A stretch of 64,000 nucleotides of DNA from Eggerthella sp. YY7918 (GCF_000270285.1 NC_015738.1:868001-932000); one strand, 5' to 3'. Positions 52,706-60,796 are shown, numbered from the stretch's first letter. Numbers and translations: made by a program. The notes: a model not told the origin generated them from the letters alone.

Positions 52706-54208
52706 ATGGGTGAAAAAGTTAAAAAGTTTTCGTTTATCAGCGTAATCCTCTCGGTCATCTGCGTGGTATTTGTGGCCGAAGCCGCGGCACCTGCTGCCGC
52801 TATCGGTAACCAGCAGTTCTTCTGGTGGATATTTCTGATCATCACCTTCCTTTTGCCGTACGGCATGGTGGTGGCCGAGCTGGGTACCACGTATGATTCC
52901 GACGGCGGTCTGTACGACTGGATTCGCGAGGCGTTCGGCGACCGATGGGGTAGCCGTGTGGCTTGGTATTACTGGATCAACTTCCCGCTGTGGATTGCCA
53001 GCTTGGCAACGCTGTTCCCGGATATCCTGGGCATGGTGTTTGGTGTGGAGTTCGATCTTATTGTTGTCTTGCTTATCGAGTTGGCATTTGTTTGGATTGT
53101 CGTGCTCATGAGCTTCTCGAAGGTGTCCGACTCTGCATGGATTTTGAATGGCGGTGCGGTGCTTAAGGTGCTCATCGCCGTGTCAGTGGGCGTGTTGGGT
53201 ATTTGGTTTGCCATGTCCAACGGTTTCGCCAGCAACATGGCACCAGAGACGTTCCTGCCCGACATCACCAACACGAACGCGCTTACCTACCTGTCCATCA
53301 TCCTGTTCAACTTCATGGGCTTCGAGGTTATCTGCACCTTCGCTGGCGCCATGAAGAACCCCTCGAAGGACATCCCGAAGGCTATCATCCTGGGCGGTCT
53401 TGCCATCGCGGCCATCTACCTGTTCTGCTCGTTTGGTATTGGCGCCGCCATCCCGGCTGACCAGATTGACCCCGACTTCGGCATGATCTTCGCCGTGGCC
53501 ACCATGGTGGGCGAGGCATCCCCCATCTTCATGATTATCTGCATCGTGTTCCTTGTCACGCTGTTTGCGAACATGGCTTCCTGGTCGTTCGGCGTGAACT
53601 TCGTGGCCGACTATGCTGCCAAGCACGGCAACATGCCCAAGGTGTTCTCGCACGAGAATGCGAAAACTGAAATGCCCACCGGCGCAGCTATCGTCAACGG
53701 TGTGGTGGCGTCGCTCGCCCTTATGTTGCAGCTCATCCCGATTCCGGCCATCTCCGAGGGTATCTTCTGGATGCTGTTCTCCATGAACGTCGTGTTCCTG
53801 CTGATCAGCTACATTCCGATGTTCTCGGCCTTCCTGAAGTTGCGCAAGGTTGACCCGGATCGCCCGCGTGTGTTTAAGTTCCCCTTCAAGGGCAAGCTTA
53901 TGTATGTGATGCTAGCCATCCCTGCCATCGAGCTTGTGCTGGCTATTATCGCCACCATCGTGCCTTTGAACGGTACGGAAGAAGAGCTGTCGAAGATCCC
54001 TATGCTCATCGGTGTCATCGTGTTCATCGTACTGGGTGAGATTATCCGTATCTACTCCGCACGTGGCCGCAAGGAAGAGTACAAGGGCCTCACGCCTGAG
54101 ATGGCTACTCAGCGCCTGGCTGAGGAAGCTGCCGAAGAGGCTGCGGAAGGCGAAGCTGCACCCGCCGTGGCCGCTGCCGATGAAGCTGAACCCCAGCCGG
54201 TTGCGTAA
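52706..54208 (+). CDS. aguD: Agmatine/putrescine antiporter (APC family), copy 2
   Basis: The 500-aa product is a paralogue of the 47583 transporter with the same opening (FVAEAAAPAAAIGNQQFFWW) and twelve segments. It differs most in the C-terminal tail, which here is Ala/Glu-rich (EEAAEEAAEGEAAPAVAAAD). Agmatine:putrescine exchange is inferred from operon position between ptcA and aguA. AAAGGGGAGA precedes the ATG. Codon use is strongly C-biased. Confidence 0.88.
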   Translation: MGEKVKKFSFISVILSVICVVFVAEAAAPAAAIGNQQFFWWIFLIITFLLPYGMVVAELGTTYDSDGGLYDWIREAFGDRWGSRVAWYYWINFPLWIASLATLFPDILGMVFGVEFDLIVVLLIELAFVWIVVLMSFSKVSDSAWILNGGAVLKVLIAVSVGVLGIWFAMSNGFASNMAPETFLPDITNTNALTYLSIILFNFMGFEVICTFAGAMKNPSKDIPKAIILGGLAIAAIYLFCSFGIGAAIPADQIDPDFGMIFAVATMVGEASPIFMIICIVFLVTLFANMASWSFGVNFVADYAAKHGNMPKVFSHENAKTEMPTGAAIVNGVVASLALMLQLIPIPAISEGIFWMLFSMNVVFLLISYIPMFSAFLKLRKVDPDRPRVFKFPFKGKLMYVMLAIPAIELVLAIIATIVPLNGTEEELSKIPMLIGVIVFIVLGEIIRIYSARGRKEEYKGLTPEMATQRLAEEAAEEAAEGEAAPAVAAADEAEPQPVA

Positions 54209-54306
54209 CCTGTGCCAGCTTGCACTGCCTGCACCGTTCGCGTTATCTGCACTACCTGCTCGATCAGTCCCGCTTCGCGCTGATGCACGGCGCGGGACGA
54301 ATCACC

Positions 54307-54332
54307 GGTCGCCCGCTTGAGGGCGGGCGACC
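54307..54332 (+). terminator. Intra-operon hairpin between aguD-2 and aguA-2
   Basis: GGTCGCCCGC / GCGGGCGACC, 10 bp, with a 6-nt loop and no T run. A second hairpin GTCCCGC/GCGGGAC lies just before it. Both sit in the 171-bp gap 54209-54379. Confidence 0.55.
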
Positions 54333-54379
54333 ACCTCACAACAAGTATGTAGTACAACCAAATCGAAAGGACCTGTGCT

Positions 54380-55540
54380 ATGAAAACGATTCACGAGAGC
54401 GCTTCCACCCCCAAGGCTGACGGCTATCGCATGCCGGGCGAATTCGAGCCGCAGACGCGCGTCTGGATGGCGTGGCCGCACCGTACCGACACCTGGGCCT
54501 GGGGCGCGAAGCCGGCTCAGAAGCAGTACGCCGAGGTTGCCCGCACCATCGCTCAGTTCGAACCCGTCACCATGTGCGTGAATCAGGTGGACTACGCCAA
54601 CGCTAAGGCCGTGTTCGAGGACGACGAGAACGTGACCGTCATCGAGATGACCACGGACGACGCATGGGTGCGCGACACCGGTGCCACCTGGGTGGTCAAC
54701 GACGAGGGCGACAAGCGCGCCGTGCATTGGCACTTCAACGCCTACGGCGGCTTTGAGAACGGCCTGTACTTCCCGTGGGATAAGGACGAGCAGATTGCGC
54801 TCAAGATGGCCGAGATGAGCGGTTGCCGCCGCTATCGCCCCGAGAGCCTCATTCTTGAGGGCGGCTCCATCCATGTGGACGGCGAGGGCACTGTGGTGAC
54901 CACCGACATGTGCCTGCTTGACCCCGGCCGCAACGCGTCCGTGACCGACTACGAGCCCTGGTCTGAGGAGCTGCGCGCCTATATGGACGAGGAGCTTAAA
55001 AAGTATCTGGGCGTTGAAAAGGTCATCTGGGTGAAGGACGGCATCGACCCCGAAGAGACCAACGGCCACATCGACGATGTGGCGTGTTTCGTGGCTCCTG
55101 GAAAGATGCTCTGCATCTGGTCGGACGACCCGGACTACCCGTTCTACAACGAGTGCCATGCCGCTTACGAGACGCTGTCCAACGCTGTTGACGCCAAGGG
55201 CCGCAAGATCGAAGTCACCAAGCTTTGCATGCCGGTGAAGCCGCTCTACATGGACCAGGCGTCCTGCGACTCCATCGACACCGAAGAGTACGCCGAGCCC
55301 CGCGTGGCCGACGAGCCGCTCATCGCGTCCTACATGAACTTCCTCATCGTGAACGGTGGCGTCATCGTGCCGCAGTATGGCGACGAAAATGACGCGCTGG
55401 CCGTGGAGCAGATTCAGGCTGCGTTTGACGAGGCCTGGGGCAAGGGTGTGTACAAGGCTGTTGGCGTGAAGACCGACCAGGTGGTCTACGGCGGCGGCAA
55501 CATCCACTGCATCACGCAGCAGGAGCCTGCCGGCAAGTAG
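54380..55540 (+). CDS. aguA: Agmatine deiminase, copy 2
   Basis: The 386-aa product is a paralogue of copy 1. Motifs are GYRMPGEFEPQTRVWMAWPH, TDDAWVRDTGATWV, HWHFNAYGG, LEGGSIHVDGEGT, ETNGHIDDVACF and nucleophile Cys377 in GGGNIHCITQQ. It is 17 residues longer, mainly by an insertion after DPGRNASVTD. It hydrolyses agmatine to carbamoylputrescine. AAAGGACC precedes the ATG. C-biased codons suggest it is the main expressed copy. Confidence 0.96.
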   Translation: MKTIHESASTPKADGYRMPGEFEPQTRVWMAWPHRTDTWAWGAKPAQKQYAEVARTIAQFEPVTMCVNQVDYANAKAVFEDDENVTVIEMTTDDAWVRDTGATWVVNDEGDKRAVHWHFNAYGGFENGLYFPWDKDEQIALKMAEMSGCRRYRPESLILEGGSIHVDGEGTVVTTDMCLLDPGRNASVTDYEPWSEELRAYMDEELKKYLGVEKVIWVKDGIDPEETNGHIDDVACFVAPGKMLCIWSDDPDYPFYNECHAAYETLSNAVDAKGRKIEVTKLCMPVKPLYMDQASCDSIDTEEYAEPRVADEPLIASYMNFLIVNGGVIVPQYGDENDALAVEQIQAAFDEAWGKGVYKAVGVKTDQVVYGGGNIHCITQQEPAGK

Positions 55541-55550
55541 CCTCGGCCGA

Positions 55551-55665
55551 CGCTGCGAGGGCACGAGGCACCCAATCTCGCCCCGCTGACGAAGGCTCAC
55601 GTACGAAAGTACGCCACGCCTTCGCCTTCGGGGCGATCTCGGGCACCTCGAGCCCTCTCGCTGAC
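55551..55665. repeat. 115-bp intergenic palindrome, copy C
   Basis: Nested pairing can be followed from GCGAGGGC / GCCCTCTCGC outside, through TCGCCCCG/CGGGGCGA and CGAAGG/CCTTCG, to a central GTAC-GAAA-GTAC hairpin. It ends in TCGCTGAC like copies A and B. It lies 10 bp after the aguA-2 stop. Confidence 0.8.
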
Positions 55666-55751
55666 GTTACGAACGACCTATGCATTTCACTTTGCCGGAC
55701 GAGATTTTCCGGCCTTGACAACCGGTTCTTTGATCCTGGCATTTTGCAGAT

Positions 55752-55848
55752 CGGTTACCGATGCGACCCCGCGAAAAGCCACTGCGCAGTGGTGGGGGAG
55801 AATGGTAACCGGAGGCGGCCCTATCGCCGGGGCCGCCTATCTTTTTTT
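55752..55848 (+). promoter_or_regulatory. Structured leader with terminator upstream of carbamate kinase (attenuator/riboswitch candidate)
   Basis: An outer stem CGGTTACC (55752-55759) / GGTAACCG (55804-55811) encloses CCCC/GGGG and the palindrome CCACTGCGCAGTGG, with asymmetric internal loops GATGCGA and GAGAAT. Two bases later an intrinsic terminator, AGGCGGCCC / GGGCCGCCT, ends in seven T residues (55842-55848), 26 bp before the arcC start. Aptamer-like fold plus terminator is a riboswitch or attenuator arrangement. A TTGACA at 55715 is a possible -35. I do not recognise the fold. Confidence 0.55.
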
Positions 55849-55874
55849 GTTAACACCGTTGAAAGGAGCACCTC

Positions 55875-56828
55875 ATGCCCTATCAAAAAGGAAGTGGCAA
55901 GTCTGTCGTCATTGCCCTTGGTGGCAATGCTTTGGGCAACACCCCGGCTGAACAGTTGGAGCTTGTGAAGAATACAGCCACGCATATCGTGGACATGGTG
56001 GGCGAGGGCACTAACGTCGTCGTCTCTCACGGCAACGGCCCTCAGGTTGGTATGATCAACAACGCCTTCGCCTATGCGTCAGCTCATGATGGCAAGACTC
56101 CGGAGATGCCGTTCCCCGAGGCTGGTGCCATGTCGCAAGGCTACATCGGCTATCAGCTTTCCCAAGCCATCCTGAACGAGCTCAAGAAGCGCGACATCAT
56201 GCGTTCTACAGCATGCGTCATCACGCAGACCGTCGTCGACCCAGACGATCCCGCCTTCCAAAATCCCACTAAGCCCGTTGGCGCCTTCCTTACCGAGGAG
56301 GAAGCCAAGGCCAAGGCCGCCGAGACTGGCTGGACCTTCAAGGAGGATGCCGGCCGCGGTTGGCGTCAGGTGGTAGCTTCGCCAAAGCCTGTGCGTATCG
56401 TTGAGTTCGATGCCGTTAAAGATCTCATGGACGACGGCTATGTGGTCGTGTCCACCGGAGGCGGTGGCGTGCCGGTATTCGAAAAGGACGGTCAGTACGA
56501 AGGCGTACCTGCGGTCATCGACAAAGATCGCTCAAGCGCCAAGCTCGCCGCCGACTTCGGTGCTGATATGCTTATCATCCTCACCGCGGTCGAGAAAGTG
56601 TGCATCAACTTCGGCAAACCCGACCAGCAAGAAATTTCCACGATGACAGTGGCTGAGGCGCGCGAATACATCGCTCAAGATCAGTTCGCTCCCGGTTCCA
56701 TGCTTCCTAAGGTGGAGGCATGTATCGAATACGTCGAAGCGTACCCCGAAGGCAAAGCGCTCATTACCTCGCTCGAGTGCGCAGCCGCCGGCCTTGAAGG
56801 AAAAACCGGCACCGTTATCACGGCATAA
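55875..56828 (+). CDS. arcC: Carbamate kinase
   Basis: The 317-aa product is a carbamate kinase of the amino acid kinase fold: VIALGGNALGNTPAEQ at the N-terminus, VVSHGNGPQVGMI (about 55), a long insertion lobe (150-200), VVSTGGGGVPVF and AVIDKDRSSAKLAADFGADM. It transfers phosphate from carbamoyl phosphate to ADP, yielding ATP, CO2 and ammonia, the energy-gaining last step of agmatine catabolism. GAAAGGAG precedes ATG. It is the only carbamate kinase gene in the window and probably serves both agmatine operons. It is preceded by a terminator-bearing leader. Confidence 0.96.
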   Translation: MPYQKGSGKSVVIALGGNALGNTPAEQLELVKNTATHIVDMVGEGTNVVVSHGNGPQVGMINNAFAYASAHDGKTPEMPFPEAGAMSQGYIGYQLSQAILNELKKRDIMRSTACVITQTVVDPDDPAFQNPTKPVGAFLTEEEAKAKAAETGWTFKEDAGRGWRQVVASPKPVRIVEFDAVKDLMDDGYVVVSTGGGGVPVFEKDGQYEGVPAVIDKDRSSAKLAADFGADMLIILTAVEKVCINFGKPDQQEISTMTVAEAREYIAQDQFAPGSMLPKVEACIEYVEAYPEGKALITSLECAAAGLEGKTGTVITA

Positions 56829-56847
56829 TTCCCAGCAGCTATTGCTC

Positions 56848-56876
56848 AAGAGCCCCAGCCTCGCGCCGGGGCTCTT
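56848..56876. terminator. Bidirectional terminator after arcC
   Basis: AAGAGCCCC / GGGGCTCTT with an 11-nt loop between the convergent arcC and DinD-like genes. Confidence 0.75.
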
Positions 56877-56911
56877 CAGTTGACATAGCGCGTTCGAATG
56901 TTACGAGAATC

Positions 56912-57838
56912 TCAGAAGGTTTCTTTACTCTCTTCGATGGCTTGTATCTCGATAACTTCGGTAAGGAGGCGTCCGAAATCGGGAGCAGTTTGTTGGGTAA
57001 TAACAGAATGCCCAAGTTTCTTTTCGGCGGCTTCACGCGCGACTCCGGCAACTTCACCGCCTGAGCGCGCAATGTCGCGATGTTCGGAAAAGCCTTCAGG
57101 ATCGACAGTTCGTTCAAGTTCGGCGGTTGTAGCCTCAGCAAGTGTAGTGAGGGCAAGTTCCATGTCGCTCATATTGTCTCGCAAGCTTTCTTTAGTGAGT
57201 CCTTTATGCGTTTTGTATTCGCGGGCGGTCATATCTGACCAAGCACAATAAATATCATTTGTGAGGATGGCATATTCCGAATTCGACTTGACACCGCGCT
57301 CGCGCCACTCAAACGTCAAATTCTTCCGCACCTTGATTGAGAAGAGTCGCTGACTGATCCAGTCTTCCATGTAGCCTTTTCGGCGATAGTATTCGATGGC
57401 CCGTTCGATGGCGAGTTCAGGATCGAATACTTCATCAATGCGCTCTTTGCCGACTTGTGCGAGCCAAAGTTTAAATGGCTCTGCTTTAGGAGAAGGGATG
57501 GACTGGATAAGACGTAGGATTTGCTCGGTTGTACCAGCGTCGGTGCGGTAATGTTTACCGTCTTTCGCCGACCGCATTTTCAGTTGGTTACAGAATGTAA
57601 CCAACTGACTACCTTCTTCTTTTAGGCGAGATTTAAGCACTTTCCAATAATTGTTCGGATTCTTGCTCTCGGTTAAAGCAGCAACCACATCTACAATAGA
57701 GAAGTACCATTCCTCTTCATCTTCAACCCATACTGATCGTATCTCATGCCCCTCAAACATCTGCAGTTTGTCTAAACGAGCGCTTTCATTCCGTGAAGCA
57801 GCTCCTCCTTTTTCGTTCATGTTGTCGGTTTCAGACAT
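56912..57838 (-). CDS. BRO-N/DinD-like DNA-damage-inducible protein
   Basis: The 308-aa product has an N-terminal BRO-type domain (EIRSVWVEDEEEWYFSIVDV, then NPNNYWKVLKSRL), as in phage antirepressors. A conserved middle (LRLIQSIPSPKAEPFKLWLA, then GKERIDEVFDPELAIERAIE and TAREYKTHKGLTKESLRDNM) is typical of DinD-like chromosomal proteins. E. coli DinD is SOS-induced and inhibits RecA filaments; the role here is inferred from similarity. No other phage genes are nearby. The promoter contains an SOS-type box. Note that several frames overlap; this one has the family motifs. Confidence 0.85.
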   Translation of the reverse strand: MSETDNMNEKGGAASRNESARLDKLQMFEGHEIRSVWVEDEEEWYFSIVDVVAALTESKNPNNYWKVLKSRLKEEGSQLVTFCNQLKMRSAKDGKHYRTDAGTTEQILRLIQSIPSPKAEPFKLWLAQVGKERIDEVFDPELAIERAIEYYRRKGYMEDWISQRLFSIKVRKNLTFEWRERGVKSNSEYAILTNDIYCAWSDMTAREYKTHKGLTKESLRDNMSDMELALTTLAEATTAELERTVDPEGFSEHRDIARSGGEVAGVAREAAEKKLGHSVITQQTAPDFGRLLTEVIEIQAIEESKETF

Positions 57839-57977
57839 AGCTCCGCCTTCCTTTCTTTCAAGGTTTTTCGAAATGTTTTTGAGGTATGCGGACGGGGAGG
57901 TATGCGTTAAAAACGAAAGAAGCGAGTATGCCGTCCGCTTCTATGCAAGCCTTCGGCCTCTCGCTTATGCTGTCACT

Positions 57978-58006
57978 ATTATAGCGAACATAAGTTCTAC
58001 TTTCAA
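57978..58006 (-). promoter_or_regulatory. SOS-type promoter of the DinD-like gene
   Basis: On the minus strand TTGAAA (58006-58001) and TATAAT (57983-57978) are spaced exactly 17 bp. The spacer contains AGAACTTATGTTCG (57998-57985), which matches the Gram-positive LexA box CGAACNNNNGTTCG at all but one position. It lies about 140 bp upstream of the start; the leader also has a GCGGACGG/CCGTCCGC hairpin. Confidence 0.8.
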
Positions 58007-58115
58007 GTATAAAGATACACATGTTCGTTATACTTGATTTGAGCGATGCTTATTTTCTAAAGCCATTTTGTTCTTGCGGAATTGGTAAATGAAACCTGTT
58101 CGCCATCATTCATGA

Positions 58116-58145
58116 AAACGCCCGCGATAGAGTTGCGGGCGTTTT
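58116..58145. terminator. Intrinsic terminator of the divergent carbamoyltransferase gene
   Basis: AAAACGCCCGC / GCGGGCGTTTT, 11 bp, with T/A runs on both sides. It lies in the 348-bp gap 57839-58186, which otherwise holds only the SOS promoter region. Confidence 0.8.
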
Positions 58146-58186
58146 CATATAGGGCAATGTGTTCGAAACACTTCTGGCCATCAATA

Positions 58187-59293
58187 CTATGAAATGCGAC
58201 GATCAAAAATTTCGCTAAGTAGTTCTTGGGTGCGTTCTTCGTAATATGCAATGTCGGCAGGGCTGGGCACGACGAAATGCGGACGTGAGTAATACACGAG
58301 TAGCGCCATCATTGCGGACAGACGATTCTCTGCTTCGTCCCAGGCGGCGTTTCGGTCGCTTTCCATAACCTCACGGGTAACTTCTTTCTCATCGGGCCAT
58401 AACTTGTTGCCCGCATTGGCTGGCAATACATGCATGAAGAGAGCATCCGGACCGGCCTTTTCCAAAAGCTCCATAGTCACCACATAAGTGGGCTTGAAGG
58501 CCGCATCGCGTTCGGCGATTTCTTCCTCGGTGCGACCCCAGCACCATTCTTCTGCCATGACAAAATCGGCTCCAACCACCTCGTCGATGTTGTCAGTCAT
58601 AACAAATGTGCCGCCCGATATCTTATTGTTCGCTTCGATTTTTTCAATGACATGCTCAGGTAATCCATAGCCTTCGGGGGCGATGATCTTGAAGGTGGCA
58701 CCCAGCTTTGAGAGCGCGTAGCCCAACGATACTTCAGGCGTGGATGCGTCGCCGACACATACCAGCGTGATGTCTTCCAGGCGCTTTCCGCTGGGGAGAT
58801 GCTCTGCCATGGTAAGCAGGTCAGCCAAGCATTGGGTGGGATGGTTGCCGCAATCGTCGCCATAGACATCGGTGCTCATGGCATTAATTACGGGAATGGA
58901 TGCGTACTCGGCAAATCTTTCGATGTCTTCATACTTGTCGGTTCTAATCATGATCACGTCGACCATGCGGGCAAGAACGCGCGCCGTATCTTCCACAGTT
59001 TCCTTTTTGCCCAAATGGATATCAGCTGCGCCCAGCATGAGTGCGTGACCACCCAAAAGTGTCGCAGCCGTTTCGAAAGACACGCGCGTACGGGTTGAGT
59101 TTTGCTGGAAGATCATACCGAGGGATTTCCCCTTGAAAAGCTGAGGAATGGCATTGCGGCTCCGAGCATCCTTCAGAAGTTTCATGAGATCAATCCACTG
59201 GAGGATCTCTTCTTTACTGAACTGGTTCATGTTCAGGAAATGGCGGAGATCTTTCTTGTGCAGGTTTGTTGCGCTGCTACTTTGAAAAGACAT
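58187..59293 (-). CDS. Divergent OTCase-superfamily carbamoyltransferase (HVLP variant)
   Basis: The 368-aa product has the carbamoyl-phosphate motifs of the superfamily, STRTR (66-70) and NHPTQCLADLLTM. The substrate-side motif, however, reads MHVLPANAGNK instead of HCLP. The other specificity loop is AEEWCWGRTEEE rather than YTDVWYGL or the SMG loop of ornithine enzymes. An extra segment STDVYGDDCG precedes HPTQ. Carbamoyl phosphate is likely bound, but the second substrate is unlikely to be ornithine or putrescine. AAGGAAGG precedes the ATG. It is divergent from a LuxR gene across 239 bp and follows the agmatine locus. Confidence 0.82.
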   Translation of the reverse strand: MSFQSSSATNLHKKDLRHFLNMNQFSKEEILQWIDLMKLLKDARSRNAIPQLFKGKSLGMIFQQNSTRTRVSFETAATLLGGHALMLGAADIHLGKKETVEDTARVLARMVDVIMIRTDKYEDIERFAEYASIPVINAMSTDVYGDDCGNHPTQCLADLLTMAEHLPSGKRLEDITLVCVGDASTPEVSLGYALSKLGATFKIIAPEGYGLPEHVIEKIEANNKISGGTFVMTDNIDEVVGADFVMAEEWCWGRTEEEIAERDAAFKPTYVVTMELLEKAGPDALFMHVLPANAGNKLWPDEKEVTREVMESDRNAAWDEAENRLSAMMALLVYYSRPHFVVPSPADIAYYEERTQELLSEIFDRRIS

Positions 59294-59532
59294 AGACGTA
59301 TACCTTCCTTGAGGATGCGCGCCATTCGCACGAAAGACGCGCCACGCGATTACTTGTCTTATGGGGGATCCCTCACCGTGTATACAATTTAGAGGAAAGT
59401 GATCTACGCACTCAATACCTCCTTGTGATAGTTTTCATACACTGCAACTATCGTAGTAAAAGAGTAGTAGTGGGGTTATACTTTGTCGTACCGCCGCTTG
59501 GCTGGGGTGGGGTGTGGGCGAAAGGCAACGCA

Positions 59533-60309
59533 ATGAAAACCTTTTCCGAACGTCAGCTGGTTCAGCTCAATAAGGTTCTCTTGGGAATTCATTCTGAATC
59601 TGGAGAAGACCTCCTGTTGAATGCATGCCGACGATTGCGAGAAGGAGAAAGTCTTATAGAGTGCACCTATTCGATGGCGTTGTTTTCGAGCAATCTTGGC
59701 CATAAGATTGAGACGTTTAACCACAAGAGCATCGATATGGACGAGCGTTCGGTTCGCGAATACGCTCAGTATTACGAAAAGCTCGATTTTTGTGTTTGGT
59801 ATAGTTCGCAACCTTCACGGGCGGTCTACCGTAGCTCGGATATCATTACCAAGCAGAAACTTGAGGAATCGAATCTCTATCGCGAATGGATGAGGCCTCT
59901 TGGCGTGTATTACTCGCTGTTTGCCTCGTGCTTTGCAGACGGCATTAAGTATGGTGAAGTCGCTTTTATGCGGAGTCATGAGTCTGGCGATTTTACCGAT
60001 GAGGAAGTGTTCGTGCTTTCTCTTGTTAACGACCATCTTTCCCAGAGGTTCTCACAACTCTATCCAACCGGCATCGAGCGTGCGTCTTTTAATTCGAATC
60101 TCAGCAGTTTCCAGGTTCGTTATCGTCTGACAAAACGCGAGCTTGAGATCGTGAACTATCTCAAGCAAGGTATGGAACGACAAAGTATTGCTTCTCGGCT
60201 TTGTATCACCAACAATACGCTCAAAAAGCACGTGTCGAATATCTACAAAAAGATGGGTGTTAACAGCGAAACGAAGTTCTTTGCGGTCCTGGGCGAATAT
60301 CTGGATTGA
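59533..60309 (+). CDS. LuxR-family regulator with soluble sensor domain
   Basis: The 258-aa product has no membrane segments. Residues 1-185 form an alpha/beta sensor of GAF or autoinducer-binding type (MALFSSNLGHKIETFNHKSI, then YGEVAFMRSHESGDFTDEEV). The C-terminal LuxR HTH is at about 195-250 (LTKRELEIVNYLKQGMERQS, then NTLKKHVSNIYKKMGVNSET). ATG 59533 has AAAGG upstream; the frame extends further but with no initiation signal. It is divergent from the HVLP carbamoyltransferase gene and probably regulates it. A terminator follows. Confidence 0.85.
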   Translation: MKTFSERQLVQLNKVLLGIHSESGEDLLLNACRRLREGESLIECTYSMALFSSNLGHKIETFNHKSIDMDERSVREYAQYYEKLDFCVWYSSQPSRAVYRSSDIITKQKLEESNLYREWMRPLGVYYSLFASCFADGIKYGEVAFMRSHESGDFTDEEVFVLSLVNDHLSQRFSQLYPTGIERASFNSNLSSFQVRYRLTKRELEIVNYLKQGMERQSIASRLCITNNTLKKHVSNIYKKMGVNSETKFFAVLGEYLD

Positions 60310-60377
60310 TGCTGTTGCGTCGCCCTTGTTTAAGGCGCGCATGCTAACGATCCTGAATGCGGCCGCTCTTCACGCAT

Positions 60378-60412
60378 GAAAGCGCCCGCAACGGTGGGCT
60401 GCGGGCGCTTTC
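60378..60412. terminator. Bidirectional terminator
   Basis: GAAAGCGCCCGCA / TGCGGGCGCTTTC, 13 bp, between the convergent LuxR and NTF2-like genes. Confidence 0.75.
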
Positions 60413-60439
60413 GCTGCAAGGGCAACACTGACAGAAGGT

Positions 60440-60787
60440 TTAGGCGGGGCGAATAACCAGTTCTTCGATTAGGCTATCGTCAAGACTGCAGGTACCGTCG
60501 GAGCAGTTCTCAATCTGGGCAAGAGCGTGAATGATGGTGCCGTTGTAGTCGGCATAAAAATTCACGGTACGTTCGTTCACTATGCGAGGGTCGCGCATGC
60601 CAAAGCCGCCGAACGTGAACTTGTTGTGAAAGAACATTTCGATAGCGTTACGCCCGTACAGAAACGAAATCTGTCGGCTTACAACGGAAGGGCAGTAGTC
60701 GAACAGGCGACACTCCTCGGTGAAGCATTCGGCCAGCGCGCGGTGATCCTTGTTCTGCATTGCAGCGACGAAATCGTTGATAACCAT
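60440..60787 (-). CDS. SnoaL/NTF2-like fold protein, 115 aa
   Basis: The product has the size and pattern of a cone-shaped NTF2/SnoaL domain: an N-terminal helix FVAAMQNKDHRALAECFTEE, then a strand DYCP, YGRNAIEMFF and a beta sheet. This fold includes ketosteroid isomerases and polyketide cyclases as well as non-enzymatic binding proteins. It starts 9 bp after the SDR stop on the minus strand, with TAGGAGG, so it is cotranscribed with it. A catalytic Asp is not assigned. Confidence 0.75.
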   Translation of the reverse strand: MVINDFVAAMQNKDHRALAECFTEECRLFDYCPSVVSRQISFLYGRNAIEMFFHNKFTFGGFGMRDPRIVNERTVNFYADYNGTIIHALAQIENCSDGTCSLDDSLIEELVIRPA

Positions 60788-60796
60788 GGTCGCCTC

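Noticed and set aside
56912-57838. Prophage marker (BRO-N domain)
   Set aside because: No integrase, structural or lysis genes nearby; the DinD-type middle region and SOS promoter fit a chromosomal damage-response gene better.
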